This document shows positions 1 through 8,595 of a stretch of DNA of 64,000 nucleotides, piece by piece. This DNA is from Candidatus Fredericiella danica. Lineage in GTDB: Bacteria > Chloroflexota > Anaerolineae > Caldilineales > Caldilineaceae. A model generated the notes under the pieces. That model ran no database searches. It saw only the letters and a program-made list of their open reading frames with translations, and was not told the origin of the DNA. How positions within the stretch are numbered: position 1 is the stretch's first letter; each line of letters begins with the position of its first letter. The translations under genes were made by a program, and so were the position numbers. Location of the stretch: contig JADJPH010000004.1 in NCBI GenBank assembly GCA_016713335.1, positions 62,001-126,000 of the forward strand, in the 5' to 3' direction.

Positions 1-85
1 CCACCACCGCTGTTTTGGCCATCGTGCCCACCAGACCGGGGCCCTGGCGTCCGACATTCACTGTGGGTCCACGTCCACGTCGCAT
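1..85 (-). CDS. 5' part of a small SHOCT-type hypothetical protein (partial)
   Basis: An ATG at 85 on the minus strand sits just behind a very good ribosome binding site (AAGGAGG) and opens a frame that runs off the left edge. The 28 visible codons are rich in Arg and Gly and include GLVGTMAKTAVV. This start resembles the N-terminus of short proteins that often sit next to DUF6325 genes and end in a SHOCT motif. The SHOCT part itself would lie outside the window. It follows the DUF6325 gene by 54 bases on the same strand, so the two are probably co-transcribed. The function is unknown. Confidence 0.6.
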   Translation of the reverse strand, partial: MRRGRGPTVNVGRQGPGLVGTMAKTAVV

Positions 86-139
86 AGATTGTCCTCCTTG
101 AAAACCATGAATCGATTCTACGAGTGAGTAAGTCTTTGA

Positions 140-553
140 CTAACTTGCCGCGGCGATTGCCGCATCGACGATTGCCGCCGGAATGCGGGCATTGTCGACC
201 AGCCGCCCATTGGAGCCGACGATGGCGTCGCGCAGCCGCGTGGCCCAGGTATTCTCGAACACGAGGAGTGCCGCCGAACTTTGCGGATTCAGGGCGTCAC
301 CAATCAACTGAATATCCTCTTCATTCAGCAGGTCAAAAATCTCGCCGTCGAGTGATTCGAACGGCGCCGCTTCATCTGGCGGCAAGTTATCCAATTCGAC
401 CACCAGCAAATTGCCATCCGCATCCTTCTTGACAAAAATCAGGTCGAGGACGTGAATGGTGCCATTGTCTACCAGTTCGGCAAGGGCCGGCACGATCTCC
501 CCGTTGAATTTATTGCCTGGAAACTCTACAACCAAATACTCGACTGGTCCCAT
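140..553 (-). CDS. DUF6325 family protein
   Basis: A 137-residue acidic protein starts at an ATG preceded by GAGGAGG. The opening (GPVEYLVVEFPGNKF), the central block ending in KKDADGNLLVVELDNL and the closing Ala-rich helix match the DUF6325 family of small cytoplasmic proteins common in Chloroflexota and Actinobacteria. The length is normal for the family. No catalytic motif, signal peptide or membrane segment is visible. It is the first gene of a two-gene leftward unit with the partial gene at the window edge. The biochemical role of the family is not known to me; the repeated pairing with a SHOCT-like gene suggests the two products act together. Confidence 0.8.
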   Translation of the reverse strand: MGPVEYLVVEFPGNKFNGEIVPALAELVDNGTIHVLDLIFVKKDADGNLLVVELDNLPPDEAAPFESLDGEIFDLLNEEDIQLIGDALNPQSSAALLVFENTWATRLRDAIVGSNGRLVDNARIPAAIVDAAIAAAS

Positions 554-850
554 GTGGAATCCTCCTCGCGAATGCCCCCAACGTATGATTCAAGTCGTCA
601 CTTCGACTTGAAGGTTTAGACAGCCTGAATATGAACTGCACCACGATATCCTATCTTCGCTGTGGATGCAATCCGCACAAGCGCGGAAATCGGCGCCTGT
701 TTTGCAGGTTGTTGACCATCATCAAGGTTCTGCAGGATATTTGGAATCGACGTAGACCCGCGATAGCGTCTATACTAGAAATTGCCCCGCGTTACACTTT
801 TTTTCATGCAGCAAATTGATCCGATTCGGATACGCCTTTCGGGAGGCGCG

Positions 851-1709
851 ATGCGCGTTGCTGTCTATGGTGTTGGTGGTGTCGGCGGCTACTTTGGTGG
901 ATGTTTGGCCCATGCTGGGGAAGATGTGGTTTTTATTGCGCGTGGCGCTCATTTGGAGGCGCTGCGCGCACAGGGATTGAAGGTGGAAAGTGTCCTTGGC
1001 GACTTTGTCGTTGATCGGGTGCAAGTGACCGACGATCCGCGACAGGTGGGCGCTGTAGATGTTGTGCTGGTAGCGGTCAAAGCCTGGCAGGTGCCTGCCG
1101 TGGCCGAGGCGATGCGCCCGCTGGTCGGGCCAGGACATGTGCTCCCCTTGCAAACGGTGTTGAAGCGCCTACGCAACTTGCGGCAGTGCTGGGAATTCCC
1201 AGTCGTTGGCGGCGTCGCGGGCTGGTAAGCTAATCGTTGCACCTGGGCATATTCGCGCGGCTTCCACACCGTTCATCCAGCCGGCGAACTGGATGCTGCC
1301 GTGTCCGGCTGATGCGCTGGGCGATGCGTTCAGCAGGCAGGCGTCCAGTTCGAGCATTTGCGAACATTCGGCGATGTGGATGAAGTTTGTCTTTATCACT
1401 GGAGGCTGCGCTGACGCGAGCACCGATTGGCGTTTGGCGTAGCCAGCCCGAGACGCGCCGGCTGAGTGAGCAGGCTGCACTTGAGGCATTGGCCGTGGCG
1501 GATGCACGAAATGTTGCCGTGCCTGTCGACGCGATGAACAAGACCTTCGCACAGCAGCGGACGCCGCGATGGCGGGGCGCCGAACTTGAGGCCAGGGGCG
1601 GTCGCGGTGGGGCGGAGCCGGCGTGGCTACACCACTGCACAGTTTCATCTATGCAAGTCTATTGCCACAGGAACTGCGCGCCAGGGGGCAGGTGCACTTT
1701 CAATTGTAG
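851..1709 (+). pseudogene. panE: 2-dehydropantoate 2-reductase (panE/apbA), broken by several indels
   Basis: The start at 851 follows GGGAGG and gives MRVAVYGVGGVGGYFGG, the NADPH-binding glycine motif of ketopantoate reductase, the NADPH step of pantothenate synthesis. Homology then hops between frames: LPLQ near 1145, GKLIVAPGHIR near 1225, MWMKFVF near 1375, TRAPIGVWRSQPETRRL near 1420 and a tail resembling FIYASLLPQELRARGQ near 1650-1700. At least four frame changes are needed, and part of the C-terminal half appears lost, because the total is shorter than the usual 300 or so residues. This is more damage than in other frameshifted genes here, so genuine decay is likely, although local poor sequence quality could contribute. 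Confidence 0.75.
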
Positions 1710-1731
1710 TGACTACCTGGAGCCGGCTGAA

Positions 1732-2400
1732 CTACTTCTGCGCCGGTTTGCCATTCTCACCTAGCCCGGCCGCGCGGGCAGTCAGCATGGCCTCGGCGCG
1801 GTCCGCCACACGCAATTTGTGCAGGATATTGGAGACATGGTTGCGCACGGTTTTTGGACTCAATACCAGCCGGTCTGCGATCTGGGGATTGGTGTAGCGC
1901 TGCGCTAAAAGTTCGAGGATCTCAAACTCGCGGTCGGTGAGTTCTGGAAAGAGTGCTGATGGTGCGGCGACCGGTGCAACGCGGAAGAATTGCATCACGC
2001 GTTTGGCAATTGCCGGAGAAAAGATCGCTTCGCCGTTTGCGACAGCGCGAATGGCGCGCAGCGTTTCCTCTTGGTGAGCGCCTTTCAGCAGGTAGCCATG
2101 TGCGCCGGCACGCATGGCAGCGAATACTGAATCGTCGTCTTCAAACATTGTGAACATCAGCACGCGCACGTCAGGATTGGCACCCACGATGCGGCGGGTT
2201 GCTTCGATCCCGTTGATGCCGGGCATCTTGATGTCCATCAGGACGAGGTCTGGTTGCAGTTCATGGGTCCGCACCACGGCTTCCTCGCCGGTTGCGGCCT
2301 CGCCCACCACGACTGCATCACCAACCGACTCCAGTAACACGCGCACCCCATCGCGAAAGAGCGGGAAGTCATCCGCTACGAGCACCCGAATCTCACTCAT
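1732..2400 (-). CDS. NarL/FixJ-type response regulator
   Basis: This 222-residue protein has an N-terminal receiver domain (residues 1-120) with the acidic pair at ADD 10-11, the phospho-acceptor Asp in LVLMDIKMPG near residue 56 and a conserved Lys in YLLKGA. A LuxR-type helix-turn-helix follows (about 150-200, LTDREFEILELLAQ ... SPKTVRNHVSNI). It is a cytoplasmic DNA-binding regulator activated by phosphorylation. The ATG at 2400 follows GGGGAGG. The gene lies 27 bases downstream of a HisKA_3-type sensor kinase on the same strand, which is almost certainly its partner. The target genes cannot be told from the sequence. Confidence 0.93.
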   Translation of the reverse strand: MSEIRVLVADDFPLFRDGVRVLLESVGDAVVVGEAATGEEAVVRTHELQPDLVLMDIKMPGINGIEATRRIVGANPDVRVLMFTMFEDDDSVFAAMRAGAHGYLLKGAHQEETLRAIRAVANGEAIFSPAIAKRVMQFFRVAPVAAPSALFPELTDREFEILELLAQRYTNPQIADRLVLSPKTVRNHVSNILHKLRVADRAEAMLTARAAGLGENGKPAQK

Positions 2401-2427
2401 TGGTTCCTCCCCATGTCTGCATGCGTG

Positions 2428-4497
2428 CTATTGGGCCAACGGTAGCCTCACGCTTACGGTCAGCCGCGCCCTGGTTGATCCGCGAACTCCCAGCGACCAC
2501 CCAAGCTCTGGCAAGCGTTCAAGCATGGCATGCCGTCCCACGCCGATCCGTTGGTTGCTTCCCAGCCCTGTGCCATTGTCTGTGATTTCTAGTTTCAGCT
2601 CGGAATCCGTCACGACGAGGTGCACGATGCAGCGTGAGGCATGTGAATGGCGCAGGACATTGGTCGTTGCTTCCTGCACGATTCTGTAGGCAGCAACCTC
2701 GACTGCTGCCGGTAATGCCGGCAGAACCTCGGGCGCATCGATAGTGAACAAGACACTGGAATCGGGGCTGGCGATGAGATGCTCGCGCAGTGCTCCGACG
2801 AGACCAAGTTGATCGAGGGCCGGTGGGCGCAAGTTATAGACAAGCCGGCGGATGTCACTGATCGCATCATGAAGTTGGTCGCTTGCCGCCGCTAGCAGTG
2901 TGTCGGCGCGGCTGGGGTCCCTGGCCAACATATTGCGCGCAGCGTCCAGGCGAAATGAGAGGCTGGCAAGGGTAGGCCCCAGGCCGTCGTGCAAGTCGCG
3001 GCGCAACCGGCGCCGTTCCTCCTCGCGTGCTGACACAAGGCGTTCGCGTGAGCGCTGGATGTCGACCGTGAGCCGCGCGGCATAGACCGCAACGGCTGCC
3101 TGGCGTGCAAGGTCGTCAAGCAGGTGGCGGTCGGCTGGACTGAAGAAATCATTGGGTGCGCGCTGTGCCAGCAGCAACTGCCCTGTGGGTGTCCCCTGAT
3201 AATTCAGCGCCAGGTTGTAGAGTTCGCCGCTGGGCTGTATGCCGAATTCTGCAGCAATTTCCATCTTGCCATCATGATCAATCGCAATGGCGGCATAGGG
3301 CAGGCGCAAAGCCTGTGCAATTGTCGCCGCCACCGAAGCGAGCACGAGATCTGGCGCCACTGCACTTTCAAGGCGCCGGCCAAGGCGGGTCAGCACAGCG
3401 TAGGGGTCATCGCGCTCGCCATACATCAGACGATTAACCCCACGCTGCAACCACAGCCTGAGCGGCTGAAAAAGGACAGCGACCATGCCCGTAGCGACCA
3501 ATGCGATCGCCCAATTGCCCTGGGCTGCGACGAATTGGTTGAGACCACCCACGACGACCAGGTAGAGAGCCACAACCAGGGTGGTGAGTGTGCCGTACAC
3601 CAACGTCCGGTTGACCAGAATATCGATGTCAAAGAGCCGGTAGCGCAGGATGGCGATGGCGATGCAGACCGGGAGGAGGGCCATCAGAACGACCTGCAAT
3701 GTGCGGCGTAGCCACCAGTAGGTATGGCCGAGAAAGCCGGGGGAAATTGTTTCAACGACGGCAATGCCATAGTAGAAAACCCCTCCCAACACGGCGGCAA
3801 TCAGCCCAACCGCCATCCATTCAGTCCGCTGGCGAGCGTGGCGGTCCGAGATCAGCCGGTACCGGTAGATTTGTGCCAGAATGCCGGTGCTGAACCATGC
3901 GACCGCCACCAAAAACGATGCCACAGGGGTTGCGCGCCACGTTGGGCCGTAGATGGTGTTGAATGGCACGTTTGGGAAGAGAAGCCATACAAAGGTCAGT
4001 GCCGTCCAAATCACGGCAAGCCAGCGTGCCATCCCTGGCACGAAGCGCCCATCCGGGAATACATAGAGCAGGATCAGGCTACCGATCATGGCCAGTGCGC
4101 GCATGAGCAGGACAGGTCCACGCCAGATCCACCAGACGTTACTGAATTCCGGGTTGATGATTGCATCCGTCATCCCAACTTCGGTCGCGCCGACCATGAA
4201 GAGCACGATCCCTAAAAAGATCGCAAGCGAGTCGTCATAGCGCTTCCACACGACAAAGCCGCCGGCAACAAAAAAGGTGGCTGCCAGCAGTAACTCCAGG
4301 CCAATCAGGTATAGGTTTGCATAATCAATGACGAGTGTTCCGCCATTCATTTGCCGCAAGCGGGCAGGCACGCCGGCAATGGACAAGGCAACTGCAAGTG
4401 GCGCCAGCGACCACCACAGCAAGCGGAGGGTGCAGTGTTGCGTACGTCGTGTGCGATTCGCAATCCAATTCGGCCAGACGGAGCCAGGTGGAATCAT
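2428..4497 (-). CDS. membrane sensor histidine kinase (HisKA_3 / HATPase, with GAF-like domain)
   Basis: The N-terminal half contains about eight to ten hydrophobic segments and ends in RYRLFDIDILVNRTLVYG, a common junction in this type of kinase. A GAF-like domain follows (around PDLVLASVAATIAQALRLP), then a HisKA_3 dimerisation helix with the phospho-acceptor His in RRDLHDGLGP near residue 500. A HATPase domain closes the protein, with an N-box-like EATTNVLRHSHA and a G-box DNGTGLG. An ATG at 4590 is possible, but 4497 is preferred because a perfect TATAAT lies seven bases upstream and no ribosome binding site precedes either codon. The kinase would phosphorylate the regulator encoded just downstream. 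The signal is unknown. Confidence 0.88.
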   Translation of the reverse strand: MIPPGSVWPNWIANRTRRTQHCTLRLLWWSLAPLAVALSIAGVPARLRQMNGGTLVIDYANLYLIGLELLLAATFFVAGGFVVWKRYDDSLAIFLGIVLFMVGATEVGMTDAIINPEFSNVWWIWRGPVLLMRALAMIGSLILLYVFPDGRFVPGMARWLAVIWTALTFVWLLFPNVPFNTIYGPTWRATPVASFLVAVAWFSTGILAQIYRYRLISDRHARQRTEWMAVGLIAAVLGGVFYYGIAVVETISPGFLGHTYWWLRRTLQVVLMALLPVCIAIAILRYRLFDIDILVNRTLVYGTLTTLVVALYLVVVGGLNQFVAAQGNWAIALVATGMVAVLFQPLRLWLQRGVNRLMYGERDDPYAVLTRLGRRLESAVAPDLVLASVAATIAQALRLPYAAIAIDHDGKMEIAAEFGIQPSGELYNLALNYQGTPTGQLLLAQRAPNDFFSPADRHLLDDLARQAAVAVYAARLTVDIQRSRERLVSAREEERRRLRRDLHDGLGPTLASLSFRLDAARNMLARDPSRADTLLAAASDQLHDAISDIRRLVYNLRPPALDQLGLVGALREHLIASPDSSVLFTIDAPEVLPALPAAVEVAAYRIVQEATTNVLRHSHASRCIVHLVVTDSELKLEITDNGTGLGSNQRIGVGRHAMLERLPELGWSLGVRGSTRARLTVSVRLPLAQ

Positions 4498-4503
4498 GGC
4501 GCC

Positions 4504-4509
4504 ATTATA
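4504..4509 (-). promoter_or_regulatory. -10 box of the sensor kinase gene, implying a leaderless mRNA
   Basis: TATAAT on the minus strand ends six bases before the chosen ATG at 4497, so transcription would begin at or next to the start codon. No clear -35 hexamer is seen at the usual distance. Similar spacing occurs at three other genes in the window. Confidence 0.45.
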
Positions 4510-4718
4510 GAGCATCTTTGAGGTAGGGCGCACCAGAATTTTCGCCACTTTCCCGGATTTGGGACATGACCCGGGACCAAATGAGGACATGGCACCATTG
4601 AAGCGGGACGCACGCGGACGTTAAGGTAGTGCGTGTTGTGTCGCCGGCTCTGTCTGACAGCAACGGTGTGTCGTGCAATCCGCAGAGCGATTCGGGTGTT
4701 AGTAGACATAAGGTGGTA

Positions 4719-6407
4719 ATGATGATGAACCGGAGCAGAAGTTTTGTGGTGGTATTGGTGGTGTTGTTGATAACAATGATCCTTCCTGGGAGCACAGGGA
4801 TGGCGCAGGATCCTGGTGATGCAGGCGTACTAGCACCTACTGCAGTGGACGCGGTGGTAAACACCGCCTTTACTTATCAAGGGCAGATCAAGAAGAACGG
4901 CGCCACCTTTTCTGGGGTCTGCGGTTTTCGCTTTAAGCTGTGGAATGCGGCGACTGCAGGCACTCAGGTGGGTGCAACGCAGCAACTCAATAGTGTCCAG
5001 GTTGCAAATGGCATCTTCACGGCGCAACTTAATTTCGGCAACCAATTCACGGGTCAGGCGCGCTGGCTGGAAGTAGGTGTCAAGTGCCCCAGCGATGCGA
5101 GTTTTGTGACGCAATCGCCCCGGCTTTTGATGACGTCTTCGCCCTATGCAATTGGTCTGATGCCAAACGCACAGATCAGCACGACGGGGACTACCGGGTT
5201 GCGTATCCAGGCGGGCGGCAACGCGCTGGTCGGATACGCAAAAGACACCGGCTACGCTGCGGTCTATGGCGCCAACACAGGATCCGGAACCGGCTTTGGC
5301 ACCTACGGCAGCGCGTCGGCCAATGGCATCGGCGCCTTTGGCTCAGGCGGGACCGGCGTCAAAGGTGAAGGGAAAAATGTGGGTGTGGTGGGTCAGTCGG
5401 CCAATACGGCCATCGTCGGTAATGGGGGATCCTACGGTGTGGCGGGATATGGCCTAGTTGGCATCTACGGCAGCGATCGCGGCGTTGCGGGTGGGACCGG
5501 CGTGGCTGCCACTACCACCTCAGGCAACGCAATAGTAGCGACCGCAAGCGGCAACGGCACAGGGGTGTGGGCGGAGAGTGTACGCGGGAACGCAATTGTT
5601 GGCGTGAGTTCACAGGCAGGATACGCCGCGGTGTACGGCGAAAATAAGCAGAAATTGGACGGCTGGGGGTATGGTGTCTTTGGCAGGGTAGCCGCCGGTT
5701 TTGCCGTCAAAGGTGAAGGAATCGCATCTGGCGTTGGTGTCTGGGGTTCGTCCGTAGACAATGTCGGCGTGCACGGGAGCAGCACAAATAGCAGCGGTGG
5801 TCTCTTTCGCACCAATGCCCCGGCCACATCTCCCCCTGCGGCGCTAAGTGCGCAGAGTATTGCGGCTGGGGGATGGCCGGCAGATTCGTCGGTAATGGGG
5901 TCGCTGCGCATTGATCATCCGCTAGACCCTGCGAACCGGATGCTTAGTCTGGCGCTGGTTTCATCGCCGGAGATGGTGACCACATACTCCGGCAACGTGA
6001 CGACAGATGCACAGGGCATCGCAGTGGTTACCCTGCCGGAGTACGTTCGGGCGCTCAGCACAGATTTTCGCTATCAGTTGACGCCGGTCGGCCAATTCTC
6101 CCAGGCCATCATTATGAAGGAACTTGAAGGCAGCCAGTTCACGATCGCCACAGACAAGCCAGGTGTCAAGGTTTCGTGGCAGTTGACCGGTGTCCGGCAG
6201 GATCCGTATGTACAGCGCTATCCGCTGGTCGTTGAGAGCACAAAGCAAGGCGCTGACATAGGCAAGTTCCAGAATCCAGAACTCTACGGGCAGCCGATCG
6301 AAGCGACGCTCAATTACGTTGCCGAGCCTCATTCTGCACAGGAAAAAATCGTTGGTCCTGTCATTGGCGAGTTGCCGGCGCTACCAGCGTTGCTGATAGG
6401 GCAATAG
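4719..6407 (+). CDS. secreted Gly-rich repeat protein with conserved N- and C-terminal domains
   Basis: Three consecutive ATG codons at 4719-4727 follow AGGTGG. The product opens with a clear signal peptide (basic MNRSR, a hydrophobic VVVLVVLLITMIL core, cleavage near GMAQD). Residues of about 40-170 form a conserved extracellular module (FTYQGQIKKNG ... SPYAIGL). The middle holds many short Gly-rich repeats of the GVYG/GVWG/GVAG type that resemble beta-helical or tail-fibre-like surface proteins. The C-terminal block (NVTTDAQGIAVV, FRYQLTPVGQFSQA, VKVSWQLTGVRQD) is a recurrent domain of large secreted bacterial proteins. A second small secreted protein follows 13 bases later. It probably forms an extracellular or sheath structure; no enzyme motif is seen. 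Confidence 0.72.
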   Translation: MMMNRSRSFVVVLVVLLITMILPGSTGMAQDPGDAGVLAPTAVDAVVNTAFTYQGQIKKNGATFSGVCGFRFKLWNAATAGTQVGATQQLNSVQVANGIFTAQLNFGNQFTGQARWLEVGVKCPSDASFVTQSPRLLMTSSPYAIGLMPNAQISTTGTTGLRIQAGGNALVGYAKDTGYAAVYGANTGSGTGFGTYGSASANGIGAFGSGGTGVKGEGKNVGVVGQSANTAIVGNGGSYGVAGYGLVGIYGSDRGVAGGTGVAATTTSGNAIVATASGNGTGVWAESVRGNAIVGVSSQAGYAAVYGENKQKLDGWGYGVFGRVAAGFAVKGEGIASGVGVWGSSVDNVGVHGSSTNSSGGLFRTNAPATSPPAALSAQSIAAGGWPADSSVMGSLRIDHPLDPANRMLSLALVSSPEMVTTYSGNVTTDAQGIAVVTLPEYVRALSTDFRYQLTPVGQFSQAIIMKELEGSQFTIATDKPGVKVSWQLTGVRQDPYVQRYPLVVESTKQGADIGKFQNPELYGQPIEATLNYVAEPHSAQEKIVGPVIGELPALPALLIGQ

Positions 6408-6420
6408 GAGGGATAGCTGC

Positions 6421-6714
6421 ATGCGAACCTGGAATCGATGGCTCGGGTTGTTGTGCGGGCTACTACTGATGGCGCCGGGGTCAATCCTGGCGCAGGGCGA
6501 TAACCCCTATGTATTGGTTGGCACTCTGGGGAGTGGGGGCGTCGTCAGCGGCGGTGGCTACGAGAGTGTAGGGACAATCAGTCAAGTGGGCGTCGGGGAA
6601 AGTCAAGGCGGCGGTTACAGTGTCGTTCTTGGCTTCTGGGGTGGCGGCGAGGCAGCAGGCGCGCCACGTCCGGACTGGGCTGACAGTGCCAACCTGGTTT
6701 TTTGCCGACGTTAG
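6421..6714 (+). CDS. small secreted Gly-rich protein
   Basis: The product is 97 residues long with a signal peptide (MRTWNRWLGLLCGLLLMAPG, cleavage after LAQG). The mature part holds two GGGY motifs, in SGGGYESVGTISQ and QGGGYSVVLGFWGGG. This short pattern is often seen in exported Chloroflexota proteins, where it ends in GFW. The gene starts 13 bases after the larger secreted protein and is probably co-transcribed with it. The tail after GFWGGG is Pro- and Ala-rich with a lone Cys and no sorting signal I recognise. The function is unknown. A long perfect hairpin lies just downstream and may end this transcript. Confidence 0.65.
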   Translation: MRTWNRWLGLLCGLLLMAPGSILAQGDNPYVLVGTLGSGGVVSGGGYESVGTISQVGVGESQGGGYSVVLGFWGGGEAAGAPRPDWADSANLVFCRR

Positions 6715-6755
6715 AGCGATGAGCGCACCGGAGCGGCGCGTTGTTAGTGAGTTTT

Positions 6756-6802
6756 CGCAGTGCAAGCGGCGGCGATCATAGATCGCCGCCGCTTGCACTG
6801 CG
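6756..6802. repeat. 22-bp perfect inverted repeat with a 3-base loop
   Basis: Positions 6756-6777 and 6781-6802 are exact reverse complements separated by ATA. The stem would be very stable. There is no T-run on either side, so it is not a standard intrinsic terminator. It sits between two convergently oriented genes and could still stop or stabilise both transcripts, or be a small mobile or repeat element. Confidence 0.8.
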
Positions 6803-6920
6803 AGGTTTATTGCAGGCTACGCCGCTCAGGCGGCGAACCAGGGTGGCTCCACTTCACACCCATGTTCTGTGGCAATCTGAGCCATGAGCGCCGCCGTTTC
6901 GCCGCCCGGCGGCATGGAGT

Positions 6921-7616
6921 TCAGCTTCCATCTGGTGTGAAAAAGGATTGGTATTGGCGCAAGGCAGCAGTGCGTTGGCCCGTGTGGGTATAGAGCCAGA
7001 TCAGGCGGCGCTGACCTTCTTCGTATAGCGGATCGATGGTGAGCAGTTCTCGAGTGACAGTGATTGCCTGTGGATGATCCTGCCGTGCGATGTATTCTCC
7101 TGAGAGCCGCTTCAGCATCTCAAACAAATGGTTGCGCAGCGTCTCTTGTTGGAAGAACAGCCACTCCTCGAATTCGGGGCAGTCGGCTAGCGAGAGCCCC
7201 GCGAGGAGGTCGCCAACGTAAAGGGCGTGTGCGGCAACGAGATGATCGAAGCATTCGGTACATGGCTCATGGGGGCAAAGGAGGTGTTGGTGGAGCGCTG
7301 TGTAATGGTGTTCAAAGGTGAGGACGTCCACCCAAAGCGTCTCATTGGGTACGAATGCCAGGGTGCTGCGGTCGCACCACAGGAATTCACCGACGAGGTG
7401 GTGCAACCGCGATAGTTCACGGCGTAGGTTTGCCAGGGCCTGCGCCTGTCCGTAGGCCGGCCACAACAAAGCGGCGAGCGTCTCGCGCGGATAGGGGTGC
7501 GCACCGAGCAGCAAGTAGGTCAGCAGCGCCCAATGTTTGTGGCGCTGAATCGGAATATCCTTGTCATGGTGCACCAGGTGCGGTGCACCGAACAGCCACA
7601 TCTGCCACTCCGCCAT
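6921..7616 (-). CDS. BTAD (SARP-type) transcriptional activator, short form
   Basis: The 231-residue product has an N-terminal winged-helix region (GAPHLVHHDKDIPIQRHKHWALLTYLLL) and a tetratricopeptide-like bacterial transcriptional activator domain (about 95-230, EEWLFFQQETLRNHLFEML, then ALRQYQSF). This is the DNA-binding and BTAD half of AfsR/SARP regulators. The large NB-ARC ATPase part is absent. The frame ends abruptly in TPDGS; the next frame continues with GGETAALMAQIATEHG, which matches the expected end of a BTAD domain and stops shortly after. The real protein is therefore probably about 245 residues, with one base error near 6935. A strong promoter and a 30-bp palindrome lie upstream. 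Confidence 0.8.
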   Translation of the reverse strand: MAEWQMWLFGAPHLVHHDKDIPIQRHKHWALLTYLLLGAHPYPRETLAALLWPAYGQAQALANLRRELSRLHHLVGEFLWCDRSTLAFVPNETLWVDVLTFEHHYTALHQHLLCPHEPCTECFDHLVAAHALYVGDLLAGLSLADCPEFEEWLFFQQETLRNHLFEMLKRLSGEYIARQDHPQAITVTRELLTIDPLYEEGQRRLIWLYTHTGQRTAALRQYQSFFTPDGS

Positions 7617-7654
7617 CTGAACCGGGCCTCACCTACCGGCCCCCTGGGGTCCAT

Positions 7655-7684
7655 GCTCCGGCGCCTGCCGGCAGGCGCCGGAGC
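7655..7684. repeat. 30-bp perfect palindrome in the BTAD gene leader
   Basis: The two 15-base arms (7655-7669, 7670-7684) are exact reverse complements with no loop. The element lies 39-68 bases before the BTAD start codon and downstream of its predicted promoter, so it would fold in the 5' leader or act as an operator. Confidence 0.75.
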
Positions 7685-7714
7685 GTCTCACGCGTGGCGA
7701 CTGACTCTACCTAC

Positions 7715-7743
7715 ATTATAGGTTTTCTCGTGGCGAATTTCAA
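7715..7743 (-). promoter_or_regulatory. sigma-70-type promoter for the BTAD regulator
   Basis: On the minus strand TTGAAA (7743-7738), a 17-base spacer and TATAAT (7720-7715) form a near-consensus housekeeping promoter about 100 bases upstream of the BTAD start. Confidence 0.6.
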
Positions 7744-7883
7744 TCGTTTCGTATCCAAGATGGGACGATCTCGGGACGGTAGCGGGCTATACTGGTGTTA
7801 AGGATAAGGGTTTGCACCAACCCGTTATCCCGCGCACCTTTGGCTCCCTAGACGGTTCTTGACCATTCCTACGGAGGTGGGTT

Positions 7884-8454
7884 ATGTACCATCGGTGGCA
7901 TTTCAATCACCCTTACCTGATTCTGGCCATGGTGTTGTTGGCAGTGTGGGTGGTCGTGTACACGGTGATCAATTTTGGTGGGTTCGAGTTCGCCAGTTTA
8001 TTCTCCGGCCCCACTGAATATGCGGCAGCGCCCGCCAGCGAGTATGCCGGCGCACCAGGATTTCGCGTACCGCTAGACTACTATGTCCAGGAGAAGACGT
8101 ACGTTGCGCCTGAGTCGTTCATGATGACAGTCTCGCCAGGCTATGTCGTGCCGCGGGACTATTTCATCCAGGAGAAGACGTACGTTGCGCCTGAGTCGTT
8201 CATGATGACAGTTTCGCCAGGCTATGTCGTGCCGCGGACTATTTCATCCAGGAGAAGACGTACGTTGCGCCTGAGTCGTTCATGATGACAGTTTCGCCAG
8301 GCTATGTCGTGCCGCGGGACTATTTCGTGCAGGAAAAGATGTACGTCGCGCCCGCAAGTGAAATCATGACGATATCCCCGGCTACGTGGTGCCGCGTGAC
8401 TATTTCCTCCAGGAGAAGATGTACCGCATCCCAGACGGGGAGGCTCAGTCGTAG
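7884..8454 (+). CDS. membrane-anchored tandem-repeat protein (two frameshifts)
   Basis: The start follows GGAGGTGG. A single N-terminal membrane segment (YLILAMVLLAVWVVVYTVI) is followed by a tandem array of about 27-residue (81-bp) units of the form DYFxQEKTYVAPES ... VSPGYVVPR. Five copies can be traced from about 8076 to the TAG at 8454. The first three are nearly identical at DNA level and the last is diverged and truncated. The frame is lost twice, after about 8233 and near 8380, each time where one G is missing from a GGG run relative to the neighbouring repeat, so one continuous gene is most likely. The repeats probably extend outside the cell. The family is not recognised. Confidence 0.7.
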
Positions 8455-8489
8455 CATTTTCAGCCGGCCGTAGGTTTAGGCCGTTCAGG

Positions 8490-8562
8490 GCGGGAGCGCG
8501 CTGTACACTCCGAGCGCTTGGGCGCACAGGCGGTTGGAGTGTACAGTCCGCTCCGGCTTTTT
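8490..8562 (+). terminator. probable intrinsic terminator after the tandem-repeat gene
   Basis: The arms around 8490-8511 and 8535-8555 contain the perfect match CTGTACACTCC / GGAGTGTACAG plus flanking GCGGGAGCG / CGCTCC pairing. TTTTT follows at 8558-8562. The loop is long (about 23 bases). Confidence 0.55.
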
Positions 8563-8581
8563 CTGATCACCCGGCGTAGCC

Positions 8582-8587
8582 TATAAT
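8582..8587 (+). promoter_or_regulatory. -10 box of the nucleotidyltransferase gene, implying a leaderless mRNA
   Basis: TATAAT ends eight bases before the ATG at 8596, and there is no ribosome binding site. Transcription should therefore start at or within two bases of the start codon. Confidence 0.45.
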
Positions 8588-8595
8588 AGCCGCCG

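Noticed and set aside
8076..8400. CRISPR-like regular repeats
   Set aside because: The repeats are contiguous 81-bp coding units with no spacers, in frame with a membrane protein.
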